A stretch of 64,000 nt of DNA from Anaerolineae bacterium (GTDB taxonomy: Bacteria; Chloroflexota; Anaerolineae; Promineifilales; Promineifilaceae): NCBI GenBank assembly GCA_023382655.1, contig JAHDWK010000011.1:124001-188000 (forward strand). The letters run 5' to 3'. Made by a program: the position numbers and the translations under genes. The notes beneath the pieces were generated by a model. The model saw only the letters and a program-made list of their open reading frames with translations. It did no database searches and was not told the DNA's origin. Within the stretch, counting starts at the first letter, position 1. Every line of letters begins with the position of its first letter. Below, piece by piece: positions 19,359 to 28,833 of the stretch.

Positions 19359-22300
19359 ATGAGCATCGAAGAAAGCATCCGACTGGTGTACCCGCTGCCG
19401 TTGGCGAAGGTGTATGAAGCGGTGCGCCTGGAAACGGAGCCGCGCCTGCGCGTGCGCAAGCTGATTGAGTTCTATGAGGAAACGATTCGCTATCTGGCGC
19501 TGGTGGGGCTGGCCAGTTATATACATCATGGTTTAACAACCGAAAAAGTGGAGCGGCTGCGGCAGGAAATCGGCCGCCCTACCCTCGGCACCTGGCTGGA
19601 TCTGCTGAAAACAGTGACGAAGGCTCTGCGTCCTATTGATCGTCATTTCTTCACGCCACCCTTCAGCTACAAATATGAAGAAGGAGATGCTGTTTACGAA
19701 GCGACACAGGCTATCCGCAAATCGTCTGATAGTTCTCCCTTCAAAGAGGTTACGCTCACCAGCTTTCTGGATACATTGGTTAATTTTCGCAACATCAAGA
19801 TTGGGCATGGCTCTTTGGCAGAGTCGGAAGCGAATCGCCTTTTGCCCCATCTGGAAGGCGGGCTGAACGCCTGGCTGGATAGCTGTACACTTTTGAAGGA
19901 GCGCCACCTGGTTTATATTGACCGGGTGGAGTGGCAAGACCCTGATTTTTTGTTTTTGGGGATGAACCTGAACAGCGGTACGACGTTGGGGCCTTTGAAT
20001 TTGCGCGCGCCCATGCAAGTGACGCCCAGGCTGGTATACCTGCATGACCCCCAACAAAACAGCTTTACGCCGCTGCTGCCTTACCTCACTTTTGATCGGG
20101 ATACACGCCTGATTTACATTTACAATCGGCTGTCCAACCAGGGACAACCGGAACTGATCTGCCCGTATGAGCCGCCCAGTTCGTTGACGGCCGTGACCTT
20201 GCCCGCCCATCTGTTAAATGTACCACCCACGCCCATACCCGCTGCATCCGAAACAGAAGCAGAACCAGACCTACCCAAGTCTCGACGAAAGGATATAAGC
20301 CTTATGCGTAATTGGTTTGACCTCGTCCAACCTCATGAAGACATCCGCAGAGGCAATTTTGACGAAGCCGTCTTTGCCGCGGATTTAGGCGACGTTTACA
20401 CCGGTAATGCGCCCACCGACTACCAAGACCCTTACTCCTTCTTCAAGAAAACCTATTTAACGGCCGGTCTCACCGGCTTGCTGAACCGGGTTCATAATAA
20501 GCTGGCAAACGGCCAGGGTGCTTCTGTCATTCAGATACAGACACCCTTTGGCGGTGGTAAAACCCATTCGCTGGTGACGCTGTACCATTACTTGAAACAT
20601 GGCGAGCGGATCAAAGAGCTATTACCCGGCGGCCTGTCGCTGCTCTCACCCAAACTGTGCGTCATCGCCGGTACCCATATGAACCCGGTGGAAGGCCGCC
20701 ACAGCGAGGGGCTGACCCGGCTTACCTTTTGGGGCGAGATGGCCTATCAACTGGCAGGCGCGGCCGGTTATGAGGAATTCCGTGCCAATGATGAAGAGCG
20801 CATTTCCCCCGGTAAAGAGAAGCTGCGCCAATTCCTGGAAGCGCAGCAGCCCTTTGTCTTGCTCTTTGATGAGATTTTGCATTACGTCAACCGTGCTCTG
20901 GATAAGCGGGATGAAATAGGCGTCTCGCTGGGAACGCAAACCTTCTCTTTCTTCCAAGAGTTAACGGATACGGTGGCCTCACTGCCCAACGGGATGCTGA
21001 TCGTGACGCTGCCTTTAAGCAAGCTGGAGGATTATGGCGACCGGCAAGAGGAGTCGCTGGCGCGTCTGGGCAAAATTTTTGGCCGGGTGGAAAGCATTGA
21101 AACCCCGGTGCGTGGGCAGGAGGTGTATGCCGTCATTCGCCGCCGCCTGTTTGAGGTGGAGACGCTGAAACAGACGGCGATGCGGGAGGTGGTGCACCAA
21201 TACTTCCAGAGTTACCAGCAAAATCGGGATGACGTACCCGCCAGAGCGCGGGATGCAGAGTACCGGCAAAAGATGGAGGATGCCTACCCGTTCCATCCTG
21301 ACGTGATTGATATTTTGTATGAGAAGTGGAGTACCTTCCCTTCATTTCAGCGTACACGCGGGGTGCTGCGGCTGTTGGCCAATGTGATTGAGGATTTGTA
21401 CCAGCGCGAAGTAAATATTGACATGATTATGCCGGGGGATTTGAATCTGGATCATCCGGGCATCCGGCAGGAGTTTTTGAAACATGTGGGGGTAGAGTAT
21501 GAGGGGGTCATTGCTTCGGATGTGGCCGGCAGTGAGGCCAAGTCACAGATGTTGGATAAGGCGAACCGTTCCTGGAAACATTTATCACAGCGGATAGCGA
21601 CGGCCGTGTTCTTCCACTCCTTTAGCGCCGACGATAGCGAAAAGGGCATCAACCTGCCCTACATCAAGCTGGCGGTGATGCGCAGTGATACGCTGGCCTC
21701 GATGGTGACGGAGATTCTGCAAAAGCAGGCCAACCTGCTATGGTATTTGAACAGTCGCGGCGAGACCTATTACTTCTCCAAAATCCCCAATCTGAACCGG
21801 ATGATTCTGGACAAACGGGAGTTGTATAACGAAGCGTATGAGGAGGAGTTGGAAGCAATTGTCAAACGCGAAGCGGGCGGCCGTTTCCGCACCTATATCT
21901 GGCCTACCAATGGCGACGGCATTCCCGACAACCGTGATCTGAAGCTGGTCATTTTGCGCCCCGAAGACCGGGGCGATGAGATTACTACCTGGATTGAGCG
22001 CAAGGGGCAGTCCTTCCGCGAGTATAAGAATACGCTCTTTTTTGCCCTGGCTGATGTGGCCGAGTTTTCTCGGCTGCGTGAAGAGGTAAAGACATTTCTG
22101 GCGCTGCAAGAGATTAAGGGGGAAGTGGAACAAGACTTGAACTCACCGCTGGCAACCAAACGGCAAGAGATTCAAAATCGCCTACTGAAAATTGAAAAGG
22201 ATTTTTCGTTCAATGTGCGCCGCATGTATCACACGTTGCAAGTGGGGGAGCGCAACTTTGATTTGGGCCAGCCGGTGGCAGGCAATGAATCGTTGGGCAA

Positions 22301-23027
22301 CTGGTATTGGCGGGAACTGGCGAATAATGAAGCCATTATTGAGAATCTGCACTACCGGATGATCGTGAACCGGGTGATGGCGGGCAATGAAAAGGTAGCC
22401 CTACCAGTGATTCTGGATCAGTTTTACAAGAATCCGCAGTTTCCGGCCCCGGCCAGCCAGGATGTAGTGGCACGGGCAATTCAGTTGGGTGTTCAGGATG
22501 GGGCATTTGGCCTGGCGACGGCGCAGGATGGGGAGATTTTGGTGGATTTGCTGCGGTTTCAAGAACCTGTGATGTTGGGAGCGGTTGCTTTTGAGCCAGG
22601 GGTGTACCTGGTAGACCGAAATTTGTGTGAAAAGCTGCGGCTGGAAAAGCAGCAGCGTGAGGAAGCGGAGCGGAGAGAACGGGAAGAGGCGGCCGGTCAG
22701 ATTGTACGGGAGCCAGGTGTTGATTGGGAGGTGAGGGTTGATCCCCTGATACCAGATGAGCGACAGGGTGAAACGGAGCAAGCCACCAAACCGGACAGCT
22801 ACCAGAAAGTGCGCCTGGTCATCTCTGGCATTCCGGCCAATCGTATTGCTGATGTGAATCGGGGCATTTTCCTACCCCTCAGCGCGGCAACGGATGAACC
22901 ATTGCAATTTACGTTGACGATTGAGGTGAACAGTGCGGAGGGGATTTCGCAGGCGACGTTGGAGCAAAAGATTAAGGAGACAATTCGACAAATTGGGGCG
23001 CGGATTGTAGAGGAAAAGTTGGAGTGA
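19359..23027 (+). CDS. DUF499 ATP-binding protein, anti-phage associated
   Basis: 1222 residues. The N-terminal 200 form a helical Swt1/HEPN-like region (YPLPLAKVYEAVRLETEPRLRVRKLIEFYEE broken over two helices). From about 300 the DUF499 ATPase starts: Walker A IQTPFGGGKTHSLVTLYHY near 393 and Walker B VLLFDEILHYVN near 505. A conserved TRGVLRLLANVI helix follows. Charged segments (QREEAERREREEAAGQI) come before a small beta domain at the C-terminus. DUF499 ATPases recur next to DUF1156 methylases and helicases in defence islands. It starts 35 bases after the methylase stop and ends the operon. It carries two copies of ACGGCCGT, unlike the upstream helicase. Confidence 0.85.
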   Translation: MSIEESIRLVYPLPLAKVYEAVRLETEPRLRVRKLIEFYEETIRYLALVGLASYIHHGLTTEKVERLRQEIGRPTLGTWLDLLKTVTKALRPIDRHFFTPPFSYKYEEGDAVYEATQAIRKSSDSSPFKEVTLTSFLDTLVNFRNIKIGHGSLAESEANRLLPHLEGGLNAWLDSCTLLKERHLVYIDRVEWQDPDFLFLGMNLNSGTTLGPLNLRAPMQVTPRLVYLHDPQQNSFTPLLPYLTFDRDTRLIYIYNRLSNQGQPELICPYEPPSSLTAVTLPAHLLNVPPTPIPAASETEAEPDLPKSRRKDISLMRNWFDLVQPHEDIRRGNFDEAVFAADLGDVYTGNAPTDYQDPYSFFKKTYLTAGLTGLLNRVHNKLANGQGASVIQIQTPFGGGKTHSLVTLYHYLKHGERIKELLPGGLSLLSPKLCVIAGTHMNPVEGRHSEGLTRLTFWGEMAYQLAGAAGYEEFRANDEERISPGKEKLRQFLEAQQPFVLLFDEILHYVNRALDKRDEIGVSLGTQTFSFFQELTDTVASLPNGMLIVTLPLSKLEDYGDRQEESLARLGKIFGRVESIETPVRGQEVYAVIRRRLFEVETLKQTAMREVVHQYFQSYQQNRDDVPARARDAEYRQKMEDAYPFHPDVIDILYEKWSTFPSFQRTRGVLRLLANVIEDLYQREVNIDMIMPGDLNLDHPGIRQEFLKHVGVEYEGVIASDVAGSEAKSQMLDKANRSWKHLSQRIATAVFFHSFSADDSEKGINLPYIKLAVMRSDTLASMVTEILQKQANLLWYLNSRGETYYFSKIPNLNRMILDKRELYNEAYEEELEAIVKREAGGRFRTYIWPTNGDGIPDNRDLKLVILRPEDRGDEITTWIERKGQSFREYKNTLFFALADVAEFSRLREEVKTFLALQEIKGEVEQDLNSPLATKRQEIQNRLLKIEKDFSFNVRRMYHTLQVGERNFDLGQPVAGNESLGNWYWRELANNEAIIENLHYRMIVNRVMAGNEKVALPVILDQFYKNPQFPAPASQDVVARAIQLGVQDGAFGLATAQDGEILVDLLRFQEPVMLGAVAFEPGVYLVDRNLCEKLRLEKQQREEAERREREEAAGQIVREPGVDWEVRVDPLIPDERQGETEQATKPDSYQKVRLVISGIPANRIADVNRGIFLPLSAATDEPLQFTLTIEVNSAEGISQATLEQKIKETIRQIGARIVEEKLE

Positions 23028-23235
23028 TAATTTAGGGTGAGAAACGGCCGTTTTGTCAGCCTATAATATGACAAGTAGGCAGGAAGCACTTCTTCAATAT
23101 ATCAGTTAGGTTCAAAACAGAGTCGCAAAATGAACATTGTACGACGAAAGAGCTATTTTTCTGTCACTACTTATCTAGGAGACGTATAAAATAATCAATG
23201 TGGTTTTATTTCCACTAATAGATATCATGCTTCTA

Positions 23236-23265
23236 TTGACCTTAATTCGCATAATAGTGTAAACT
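23236..23265 (+). promoter_or_regulatory. Putative promoter of the ATPase operon
   Basis: TTGACC (23236-23241) and TAAACT (23260-23265) are 18 bases apart and lie about 140 bases upstream of the start at 23403. The 375-base gap between the DUF499 gene and 23403 holds nothing else apart from one AAACGGCCGTTTT palindrome. The promoter makes the next three genes a separate unit. Confidence 0.45.
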
Positions 23266-23402
23266 TTAGTCACCCTCATCATCACACAGCTTTTTTAGAC
23301 TTGTTGCCATAGAGAATCCGAGTTTGGCAAGTTAGGGCAAGCCACAAAGTTTATCAAATAAATCGACGTTATGTAACAGTGTGGCACAAATAGGAGAAAC
23401 AT

Positions 23403-23819
23403 ATGACAGTTAACGACTACGAAAAAATCGTAGAACGCTTAATGGAACGTGTTTTTTCGCTTTCAGTTGGTGCCGGTATGCCTGAATTTGTATTAGTCGA
23501 ACTTGAAAGAACCAAGAAGGATCTGGTTGTTTACAAGGGGCAGTTGAAGTCACCAGTTTATATTGCGCGGGTCAATACTATGATAGATTCTCTTGATAAA
23601 AAAATACCAGAAGTTAGGGAACAGGCAGACAGAAACAAGAAAGAGAGAGAAAGAGCAATACTAAACAACCTATCATTGGAAAAAAGCTCACCCGTTCTGA
23701 CAGGTTCGCAAGTCACTATCAGAAAAAGCTTGCCAGAAAGAAGAAACCCAAAAACTATAAGTCTGCTGAGCAAGTTTAAGCAGCATGAGAGGCGTCCGCC
23801 AAAACTCACTAAGGCGTAA
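23403..23819 (+). CDS. Hypothetical helical protein (138 aa)
   Basis: The start has AGGAGAA about 6 bases upstream. The protein is highly charged. Residues 1-85 are helical (YEKIVERLMERVFSL, VREQADRNKKERERAIL) and the C-terminal 50 residues are basic and probably disordered (SLPERRNPKTISLLSKFKQHERRP). It has no cysteine cluster, signal peptide or membrane helix. I do not recognise the family. It is the first gene of a three-gene unit that ends with a P-loop ATPase. The basic tail could contact nucleic acid. Confidence 0.65.
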   Translation: MTVNDYEKIVERLMERVFSLSVGAGMPEFVLVELERTKKDLVVYKGQLKSPVYIARVNTMIDSLDKKIPEVREQADRNKKERERAILNNLSLEKSSPVLTGSQVTIRKSLPERRNPKTISLLSKFKQHERRPPKLTKA

Positions 23820-23863
23820 CGATAGTTAAGAAATCGCCTTATTAAATCCATATAGGAGGTCAT

Positions 23864-24310
23864 GTGTCCCCTCATCTATCGAATATATCTCAACATTTGA
23901 AACAACAATATGATCGTGAACCTCAGTGGCTGGATGAGAATACCATTCTATTTTCTGACAAACTCAATGGTCTGGATGCAAGTTTACACTTTGTCGAGGA
24001 GGCACCAGATCTGATTTTCGGTTTTGCCGCCTACCTTCCGCCATTGCAAGAAAGTGAAGCAACAAAATCCGAACTATTAAATTTCCGAGAAGATCTCTTA
24101 AAACGTAATGCGGAAAAATTTAGTGCGTCATATGGAATGAGTGATGATGGATATACCATTGTCAAAAGTGGATTTTATGCTTCACCAAATCCAGAAGAAA
24201 CTATAGTACGATTTGATGAAGCATGGCTAGATATGAGAGATTTGCTGAGTACGTTACCTACAGATGTAGACAGATTGTACAAGAGTGGCTTACTAACAAA
24301 TCTTTTGTAA
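23864..24310 (+). CDS. Hypothetical acidic protein (148 aa), GTG start
   Basis: TAGGAGG sits 7 bases before the GTG at 23864. The ATG two bases earlier opens only a short frame, so GTG is chosen. The protein starts MSPHLSNISQHLKQQ and is acidic. It has a beta-rich middle (DLIFGFAAYLPP) and helices at both ends (ELLNFREDLLKRNAEKF; DEAWLDMRDLLSTL), the pattern of small alpha/beta chaperone or adaptor folds. That resemblance is weak. It lies between the helical protein and the ATPase, 16 bases from the latter, and is likely a partner of the ATPase. Confidence 0.65.
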   Translation: MSPHLSNISQHLKQQYDREPQWLDENTILFSDKLNGLDASLHFVEEAPDLIFGFAAYLPPLQESEATKSELLNFREDLLKRNAEKFSASYGMSDDGYTIVKSGFYASPNPEETIVRFDEAWLDMRDLLSTLPTDVDRLYKSGLLTNLL

Positions 24311-24326
24311 CTGAATAGGAGGGTCA

Positions 24327-25685
24327 ATGATTAACGAAAGATATGCACTTCAAGAAGTTTTTACCCCTACTCAGCCAGCCAGAGCAAATTTTGTTGAACG
24401 CAAAAATGTAAATGAAAAATTGGTAAAAGCATTGGTAACTCCTGGCAAACAGATCGTAGTTTATGGTCATTCAGGGTGCGGTAAAACCACCCTCCTGGTC
24501 AATAAGCTACACCAGTTTTACGAAGACCACATAGTTACTAGATGTACTAATACCATGTCGTTTGAGCAGATTATGCTCAACGGCTTTGATCAACTCAATC
24601 CTTTTTATAATATAGAACAGGTTAAAAGTAATAATACAAAAATCTCATCAGCCATTTCGTCAGAATACGCCCTGATAAAGGCTCAGATAGGTGGTGAATA
24701 TTCAGATTCAAGTGAAACAAAGATGCAAAGAATCATCCCTCCTCAATTAACAGTTCAAACGCTTGCGCGGCTTCTTGGGGAGGCAAAATGCTGCTGGGTG
24801 TTAGAAGATTTTCATAAGATTGCCCGGTCAGAAAAAACAAAATTAGCCCAGTCTATGAAACTCTTCATGGATATGTCGGACATTTATGCTTCACTTAAAA
24901 TCATTGCGATTGGAGCCGTAAACACAGCACGCGAAGTCATTGAATATGATGCAGAAATGCGAAACCGAGTAGCAGAAATCCAGGTGCCCTTAATGAACGC
25001 TGTAGAATTAACCGAGATTGTTGACAAAGGGCAGCAACTATTGAACTTTTCCCTTCGTCCTTCTGTTAAGAAATCAATTGTTAACTATTCCAACGGTCTA
25101 GCTGCGGTGTGTCATCAATTATGTTTTAACATTTGCTTTGCTGCTGGCATTACAGAGACTCTTCCAGAAAGAGTTATGATTAGTGACAAAGAGCTACAAC
25201 AAGCTCTGGAGGCATATATAGAAGAAGCATCAGATACTGTTAAGAGTGCTTTCGACAAAGCTCTTCGGCAGCGGAAAAGACAGTACGAAAATGGCAAGCT
25301 GATATTACAGGCATTAATTAAGGCCGACATTAGTGGGGCAAGACATTCTGAAATACTAGCAGAGATTCGCAAAAAAGAACCGGGCTATCCACCCAGTAAC
25401 TTAACCTCATATTTACACCAGCTGCAAACTGAAAAGAAGGGGAAGCTTTTAAGGTACGACTCTGCATCGGGAAAGTACTCTTTTGCTGATCCTATTTACC
25501 GATTTTTCGCAACGGCCGTTTTAGCTCAAGAACCTGGTTCGGTTGTCTCTACACTACAAGACAACTTCATTATCAGTTTAAGTGATGAAATGAAGAAAAG
25601 TCTGAGTGAGATGATAGTAAAAATCTCAAAGGACATCGTGACTACGTACATTCAATCCACGACAAGCGGGTCAACATCTTTCTGA
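24327..25685 (+). CDS. AAA/STAND-like P-loop ATPase with C-terminal winged helix
   Basis: 452 residues; AGGAGGG lies 6 bases upstream of the ATG. Walker A GHSGCGKTTLL is near residue 48 and Walker B CCWVLEDFHKI near 155, followed by a sensor-like IIAIGAVNTAREVI and an RNRVAEI arginine. The last 100 residues contain a winged-helix-like region (YPPSNLTSYLHQLQ, then LLRYDSASGKYSFADPIYRFF). This layout matches AAA ATPases of the archaeal ATPase/STAND group, often found as defence or transposition regulators. Its two small companions have no known function, so the trio is an unassigned system. Confidence 0.78.
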   Translation: MINERYALQEVFTPTQPARANFVERKNVNEKLVKALVTPGKQIVVYGHSGCGKTTLLVNKLHQFYEDHIVTRCTNTMSFEQIMLNGFDQLNPFYNIEQVKSNNTKISSAISSEYALIKAQIGGEYSDSSETKMQRIIPPQLTVQTLARLLGEAKCCWVLEDFHKIARSEKTKLAQSMKLFMDMSDIYASLKIIAIGAVNTAREVIEYDAEMRNRVAEIQVPLMNAVELTEIVDKGQQLLNFSLRPSVKKSIVNYSNGLAAVCHQLCFNICFAAGITETLPERVMISDKELQQALEAYIEEASDTVKSAFDKALRQRKRQYENGKLILQALIKADISGARHSEILAEIRKKEPGYPPSNLTSYLHQLQTEKKGKLLRYDSASGKYSFADPIYRFFATAVLAQEPGSVVSTLQDNFIISLSDEMKKSLSEMIVKISKDIVTTYIQSTTSGSTSF

Positions 25686-25790
25686 TTCATGCGTTACATT
25701 ACAAAACAGGCACAAGAGGGGGACTTTCCTCTCTTTTTCATAATGGGAGTTCTTAACAAATAGCAGAAGAAAAGTTTATTTTAGAATGCC

Positions 25791-26096
25791 GTGGGCAATA
25801 TAGCTGTATTTTATCAGTCCCTAATTGCTGACCCACGCCTCAAAGGATGCAAACCTGCGGTAATAATCATTGGTGAAAAAGATGAAGTCTACATTTCTAT
25901 CAAAGATGCTGCTCAGGTTGCAAAACTCTCGATTGAGCGCCTTCGAGGACTGGTTAGCGAGAATCGAATTGACGCTATTAAACCCGGCGGCCGTGATTTA
26001 TTCGTCTCACTGACATCAGTAGATAAATTTCTCTCTGAGGGCAGAAAAGAGCCAGGCCGACCACGCCATGATTCTCCCAATAAACCCAAACGCTAG
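25791..26096 (+). CDS. Small helix-turn-helix protein (excisionase-like)
   Basis: 101 residues from a GTG at 25791; there is no strong ribosome site, so the start is uncertain. The middle shows SIKDAAQVAKLSIERLRGLV, then GGRDLFVSLTSVDKFL, the pattern of MerR/excisionase-type winged helices that read a site and bend DNA. The basic tail GRPRHDSPNKPKR may bind DNA. It may serve the adjacent mobile-element genes or regulate the preceding ATPase operon, 105 bases upstream. Confidence 0.6.
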   Translation: MGNIAVFYQSLIADPRLKGCKPAVIIIGEKDEVYISIKDAAQVAKLSIERLRGLVSENRIDAIKPGGRDLFVSLTSVDKFLSEGRKEPGRPRHDSPNKPKR

Positions 26097-26254
26097 AGTT
26101 TGACAAAAATCTAAAAGTTCGTAATATATAGCGGAACATCAGTTCGCCGCAGCTTCATCGCCCCCAAATAGTGTATCCGTCCGTGACGGCCGTCTACTGA
26201 CAGAACAAGGAGAAAATATCGTGAAAGGCGTAGGAACTGGTACGTAAGTAGAAC

Positions 26255-26290
26255 AAAGGCGATGGGCACCGCGGGCCTGTCGCCTTTTTC
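26255..26290. terminator. Hairpin terminator
   Basis: AAAGGCGA at 26255 pairs with TCGCCTTT ending near 26287, followed by T-rich sequence. It lies between convergent genes ending at 26096 and 26292 and may serve both. Confidence 0.55.
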
Positions 26291-26291
26291 T

Positions 26292-26969
26292 TTACCAGTC
26301 CCATTTGACAATGTAGCGTTCATACAGTCGGGGATGGTCTTTTTGCCACTCAATGCGCCAACGGCCGTCAGGAAGTTTTCTGATGGCGGCTTGTTCCAAA
26401 ATATGAGTCTTTCGGCTCGTGCTCTCCACAACTGAGGCTTTCAGGGGTGGCCTACTCTTGGGAAATATCACTTGAATTAGCAATTTCTTTGTGCGGTGAC
26501 TAATTTCCACTTCACAGTCTTCACTAGAGCGCAAAAAAGCATCACGCGAATCCCACTCGATGTTGAATTCATCCATATCCCCCTTTTGTTTCTTGTCTCG
26601 AAGTGAAATAAGAATGAGCCTCTTGTGACCAAGTTGGTATTCATCGGCCTTGACGCCTGGGGAGCACTGGTAATTGAGTAGGATTTCACCCTCGCCCCAA
26701 GCCTGATCTTGATAGCTGATGATGTTATTTTGCAGATAACGCACTTTCTCCTGCTTGCTGATGTGGGCTAATTCCCCTTTTGTGTCCTTGAGTTCATATG
26801 TCACATTGTACTCAAGGACTTCATACATCCCTTCGTTTGCCCAGCCTCGCCAGAACTTTTTGCCTATCTTCCACACCTCGGCCGTAATCTCAAGCCAGGG
26901 CACACCAAATAGAAGCGTCACCATACGACCAATGCTTGGGGAATTATCTTTGTCATTTTCGTTTGGCAT
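26292..26969 (-). CDS. Hypothetical protein (225 aa)
   Basis: The protein starts MPNENDKDNSPSIGRMVTLL. A weak hydrophobic stretch (about 15-30) is followed by a mainly beta body (YEVLEYNVTYELKDTKGELAHIS, GEGEILLNYQC, HKRLILISLRD). It ends in a Trp-rich RWRIEWQKDHPRLYERYIVKWDW. No catalytic motif is visible. The gene is divergent from radC, with about 130 bases between the starts. I do not recognise it. It is probably an accessory gene of the island. Confidence 0.6.
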   Translation of the reverse strand: MPNENDKDNSPSIGRMVTLLFGVPWLEITAEVWKIGKKFWRGWANEGMYEVLEYNVTYELKDTKGELAHISKQEKVRYLQNNIISYQDQAWGEGEILLNYQCSPGVKADEYQLGHKRLILISLRDKKQKGDMDEFNIEWDSRDAFLRSSEDCEVEISHRTKKLLIQVIFPKSRPPLKASVVESTSRKTHILEQAAIRKLPDGRWRIEWQKDHPRLYERYIVKWDW

Positions 26970-27098
26970 TTTACAAGAGGGCTTTTACAAACTGTATCAG
27001 TTCGGGTTGGGTGAATCAATACCAGAGAAAAAATCAAGTTTGGCAAAATGCGGTTTTTGTTGTCATTGCTTGTCCTTCGACGGATGGTATGCTAAAGA

Positions 27099-27797
27099 GT
27101 GCCTGCCGAACGTCTCAACCATTTACACTCACTGCCAGATAGTTCTCGACCGCGAGAGCGATTACTTACTGTTGGGGAACGGTCACTTTCTCAAGCGGAG
27201 CTATTGGCTATCACTCTGCGCACTGGCAATGGACAAGAAAATGCGCTGCACCTGGCACAACGTCTGTTGAATCAATTTAGGGGTTTGCCAGGGATTGCAC
27301 AGGCATCGGTAACAGAACTGACGGCCGTGAGAGGGATTGGACAGGTAAAGGCCATTGAAATCAAAGCAGCGCTGGAATTAGGTCGCCGATTGCTGACCAC
27401 AGCGCCGGAGGAAAGGTTACCGATTACATCACCAAATCAGGCAGCTAATATCCTGATGCCAGAGATGAGCCATTTACCCCAAGAACAAATTAGAACTATT
27501 CTGCTTGACACCCGCAATCGGGTGTTGAGCATACCCACGATTTATATTGGTAGCCTGAATACAACTTCAATAAGAGTTGGTGAGATCTTTCGGCCAGCAA
27601 TCAAAGAAAATGCAGCCGCCATAATTCTCTCTCACAATCATCCATCTGGAGATTCCTCTCCTTCGCCAGAAGATATTAGCGTGACGCGCAAAATAGTTCA
27701 GGCTGGTGAATTGTTGGGAATATCAGTACTCGACCATATTATCATTGGCAACCAACAATATGCTTCACTAAAGGAAAGAGGAGCTGGATTTTACTGA
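27099..27797 (+). CDS. radC: RadC-family JAB/MPN-domain protein
   Basis: 232 residues from a GTG. Residues about 15-110 hold the N-terminal helix-hairpin-helix region (RPRERLLTVGERSLSQAELLAI; TAVRGIGQVKAIEIKAALELG). Residues 110-232 hold the JAB domain, with the zinc motif HNHPSGDSSPSPED and the expected downstream Asp. The length matches full-size RadC (UPF0758). The role of RadC in repair is disputed; copies on mobile islands are common and may aid element maintenance. It is divergent from the 26969 gene and convergent with the recombinase gene. Confidence 0.93.
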   Translation: MPAERLNHLHSLPDSSRPRERLLTVGERSLSQAELLAITLRTGNGQENALHLAQRLLNQFRGLPGIAQASVTELTAVRGIGQVKAIEIKAALELGRRLLTTAPEERLPITSPNQAANILMPEMSHLPQEQIRTILLDTRNRVLSIPTIYIGSLNTTSIRVGEIFRPAIKENAAAIILSHNHPSGDSSPSPEDISVTRKIVQAGELLGISVLDHIIIGNQQYASLKERGAGFY

Positions 27798-27897
27798 ATA
27801 TGTGCCCCTCTCCTCATAGGCTGTCAGGAATGAATCTCTATAACTTGTAGCTGTTGTAGCTAACGAACGACACCCATTCTCCGGCAAACATTTTTGT

Positions 27898-28833
27898 TCA
27901 TCCAGCAAATGAATGGTTTGGCAATCTCTGAACACCAATTTGGACAAGTTCAAGATATGGGTCAATTGACCTGGACTGCTTAAGCCCAAGTAGCTCTTTC
28001 AACGCCTGGGAAGATACCCCCTTCTTTAGTTGATTTACCGCATATGTATGACGAAGTGTATGTATGCCAGCATTGGGTATGTTGACCGCGCTAAGATAAT
28101 TCTCCACGATGTATTGATATTGCCGGTCGGAAAGCGCCTTTCTGCGGCTGGATAAAAAGAGGGTGCTGTCAAGACTATCTGGCCGCTTTTCCAAATAGGC
28201 AACAAGCACTTCACAAGCCTCTCGGTCAAGAGGAATTGTTCGTTCTTTACTTCCCTTTCCCCGAATATGAAGAGAACCGGTGGCTCCTCGTGAAATATGT
28301 GATTTCCCAAATACGCCAGGTGTTACCCGCATGAATACATTCAGATCGGAAACGTCCGAAAGCGCCAGTTGTCTTATCTCTGAAAGTGTAATGCCGGCGT
28401 GGAGAAGCACTTGGATAATGGCTGCATCCCGCGGGCTTTGAACGTTTGCCACTAATCTTTGGCACTCTTCTGCCGAAAGGACACGTGGCTTTTTGTCATC
28501 GCTTAGTCGTGGAATAATCGGGGCTGCCGGGTCGATGGCAATGAAATGCCTGACATGCAGCCATGAAAAAAAGGTCTTTAAGACAATGGTCTTTTTGCGG
28601 AGTGTTGCCTCAGCTAGTTCCAATCCTTCCAAATAAGCCAGATAATCGGCCAAGTGGCTGAGTGTGATTTTGGGCGGTTCTGCTATTCCCTGGCCCTGAA
28701 GTTCTACCAGGAACTGTACGACGTCAGTTTCGTACTCAACCCTGCTCCCATGAGCCAATTTCTGCACCGCCATATAGCCCTCTTTATAGGAATCTAGGGC
28801 TTCCTGAAATTGCCTGGTTAGCGGCTGCTTCAT
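27898..28833 (-). CDS. Tyrosine recombinase lacking the first catalytic Arg
   Basis: 311 residues. An N-terminal SAM-like core-binding domain (about 10-110) precedes the catalytic domain (about 120-300). HTLRHTYAVNQL supplies the His and second Arg, and IDPYLELV the nucleophile Tyr. Where family members have GLRxSEL, this protein has GITLSEIRQL, so the first Arg is Thr. The His/Trp before the Tyr is also unusual (GLKQSRS). It may be an inactive or regulatory recombinase. The start codon overlaps the stop of the upstream 76-residue gene (28830-28833), so the two are translationally coupled. Confidence 0.8.
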   Translation of the reverse strand: MKQPLTRQFQEALDSYKEGYMAVQKLAHGSRVEYETDVVQFLVELQGQGIAEPPKITLSHLADYLAYLEGLELAEATLRKKTIVLKTFFSWLHVRHFIAIDPAAPIIPRLSDDKKPRVLSAEECQRLVANVQSPRDAAIIQVLLHAGITLSEIRQLALSDVSDLNVFMRVTPGVFGKSHISRGATGSLHIRGKGSKERTIPLDREACEVLVAYLEKRPDSLDSTLFLSSRRKALSDRQYQYIVENYLSAVNIPNAGIHTLRHTYAVNQLKKGVSSQALKELLGLKQSRSIDPYLELVQIGVQRLPNHSFAG

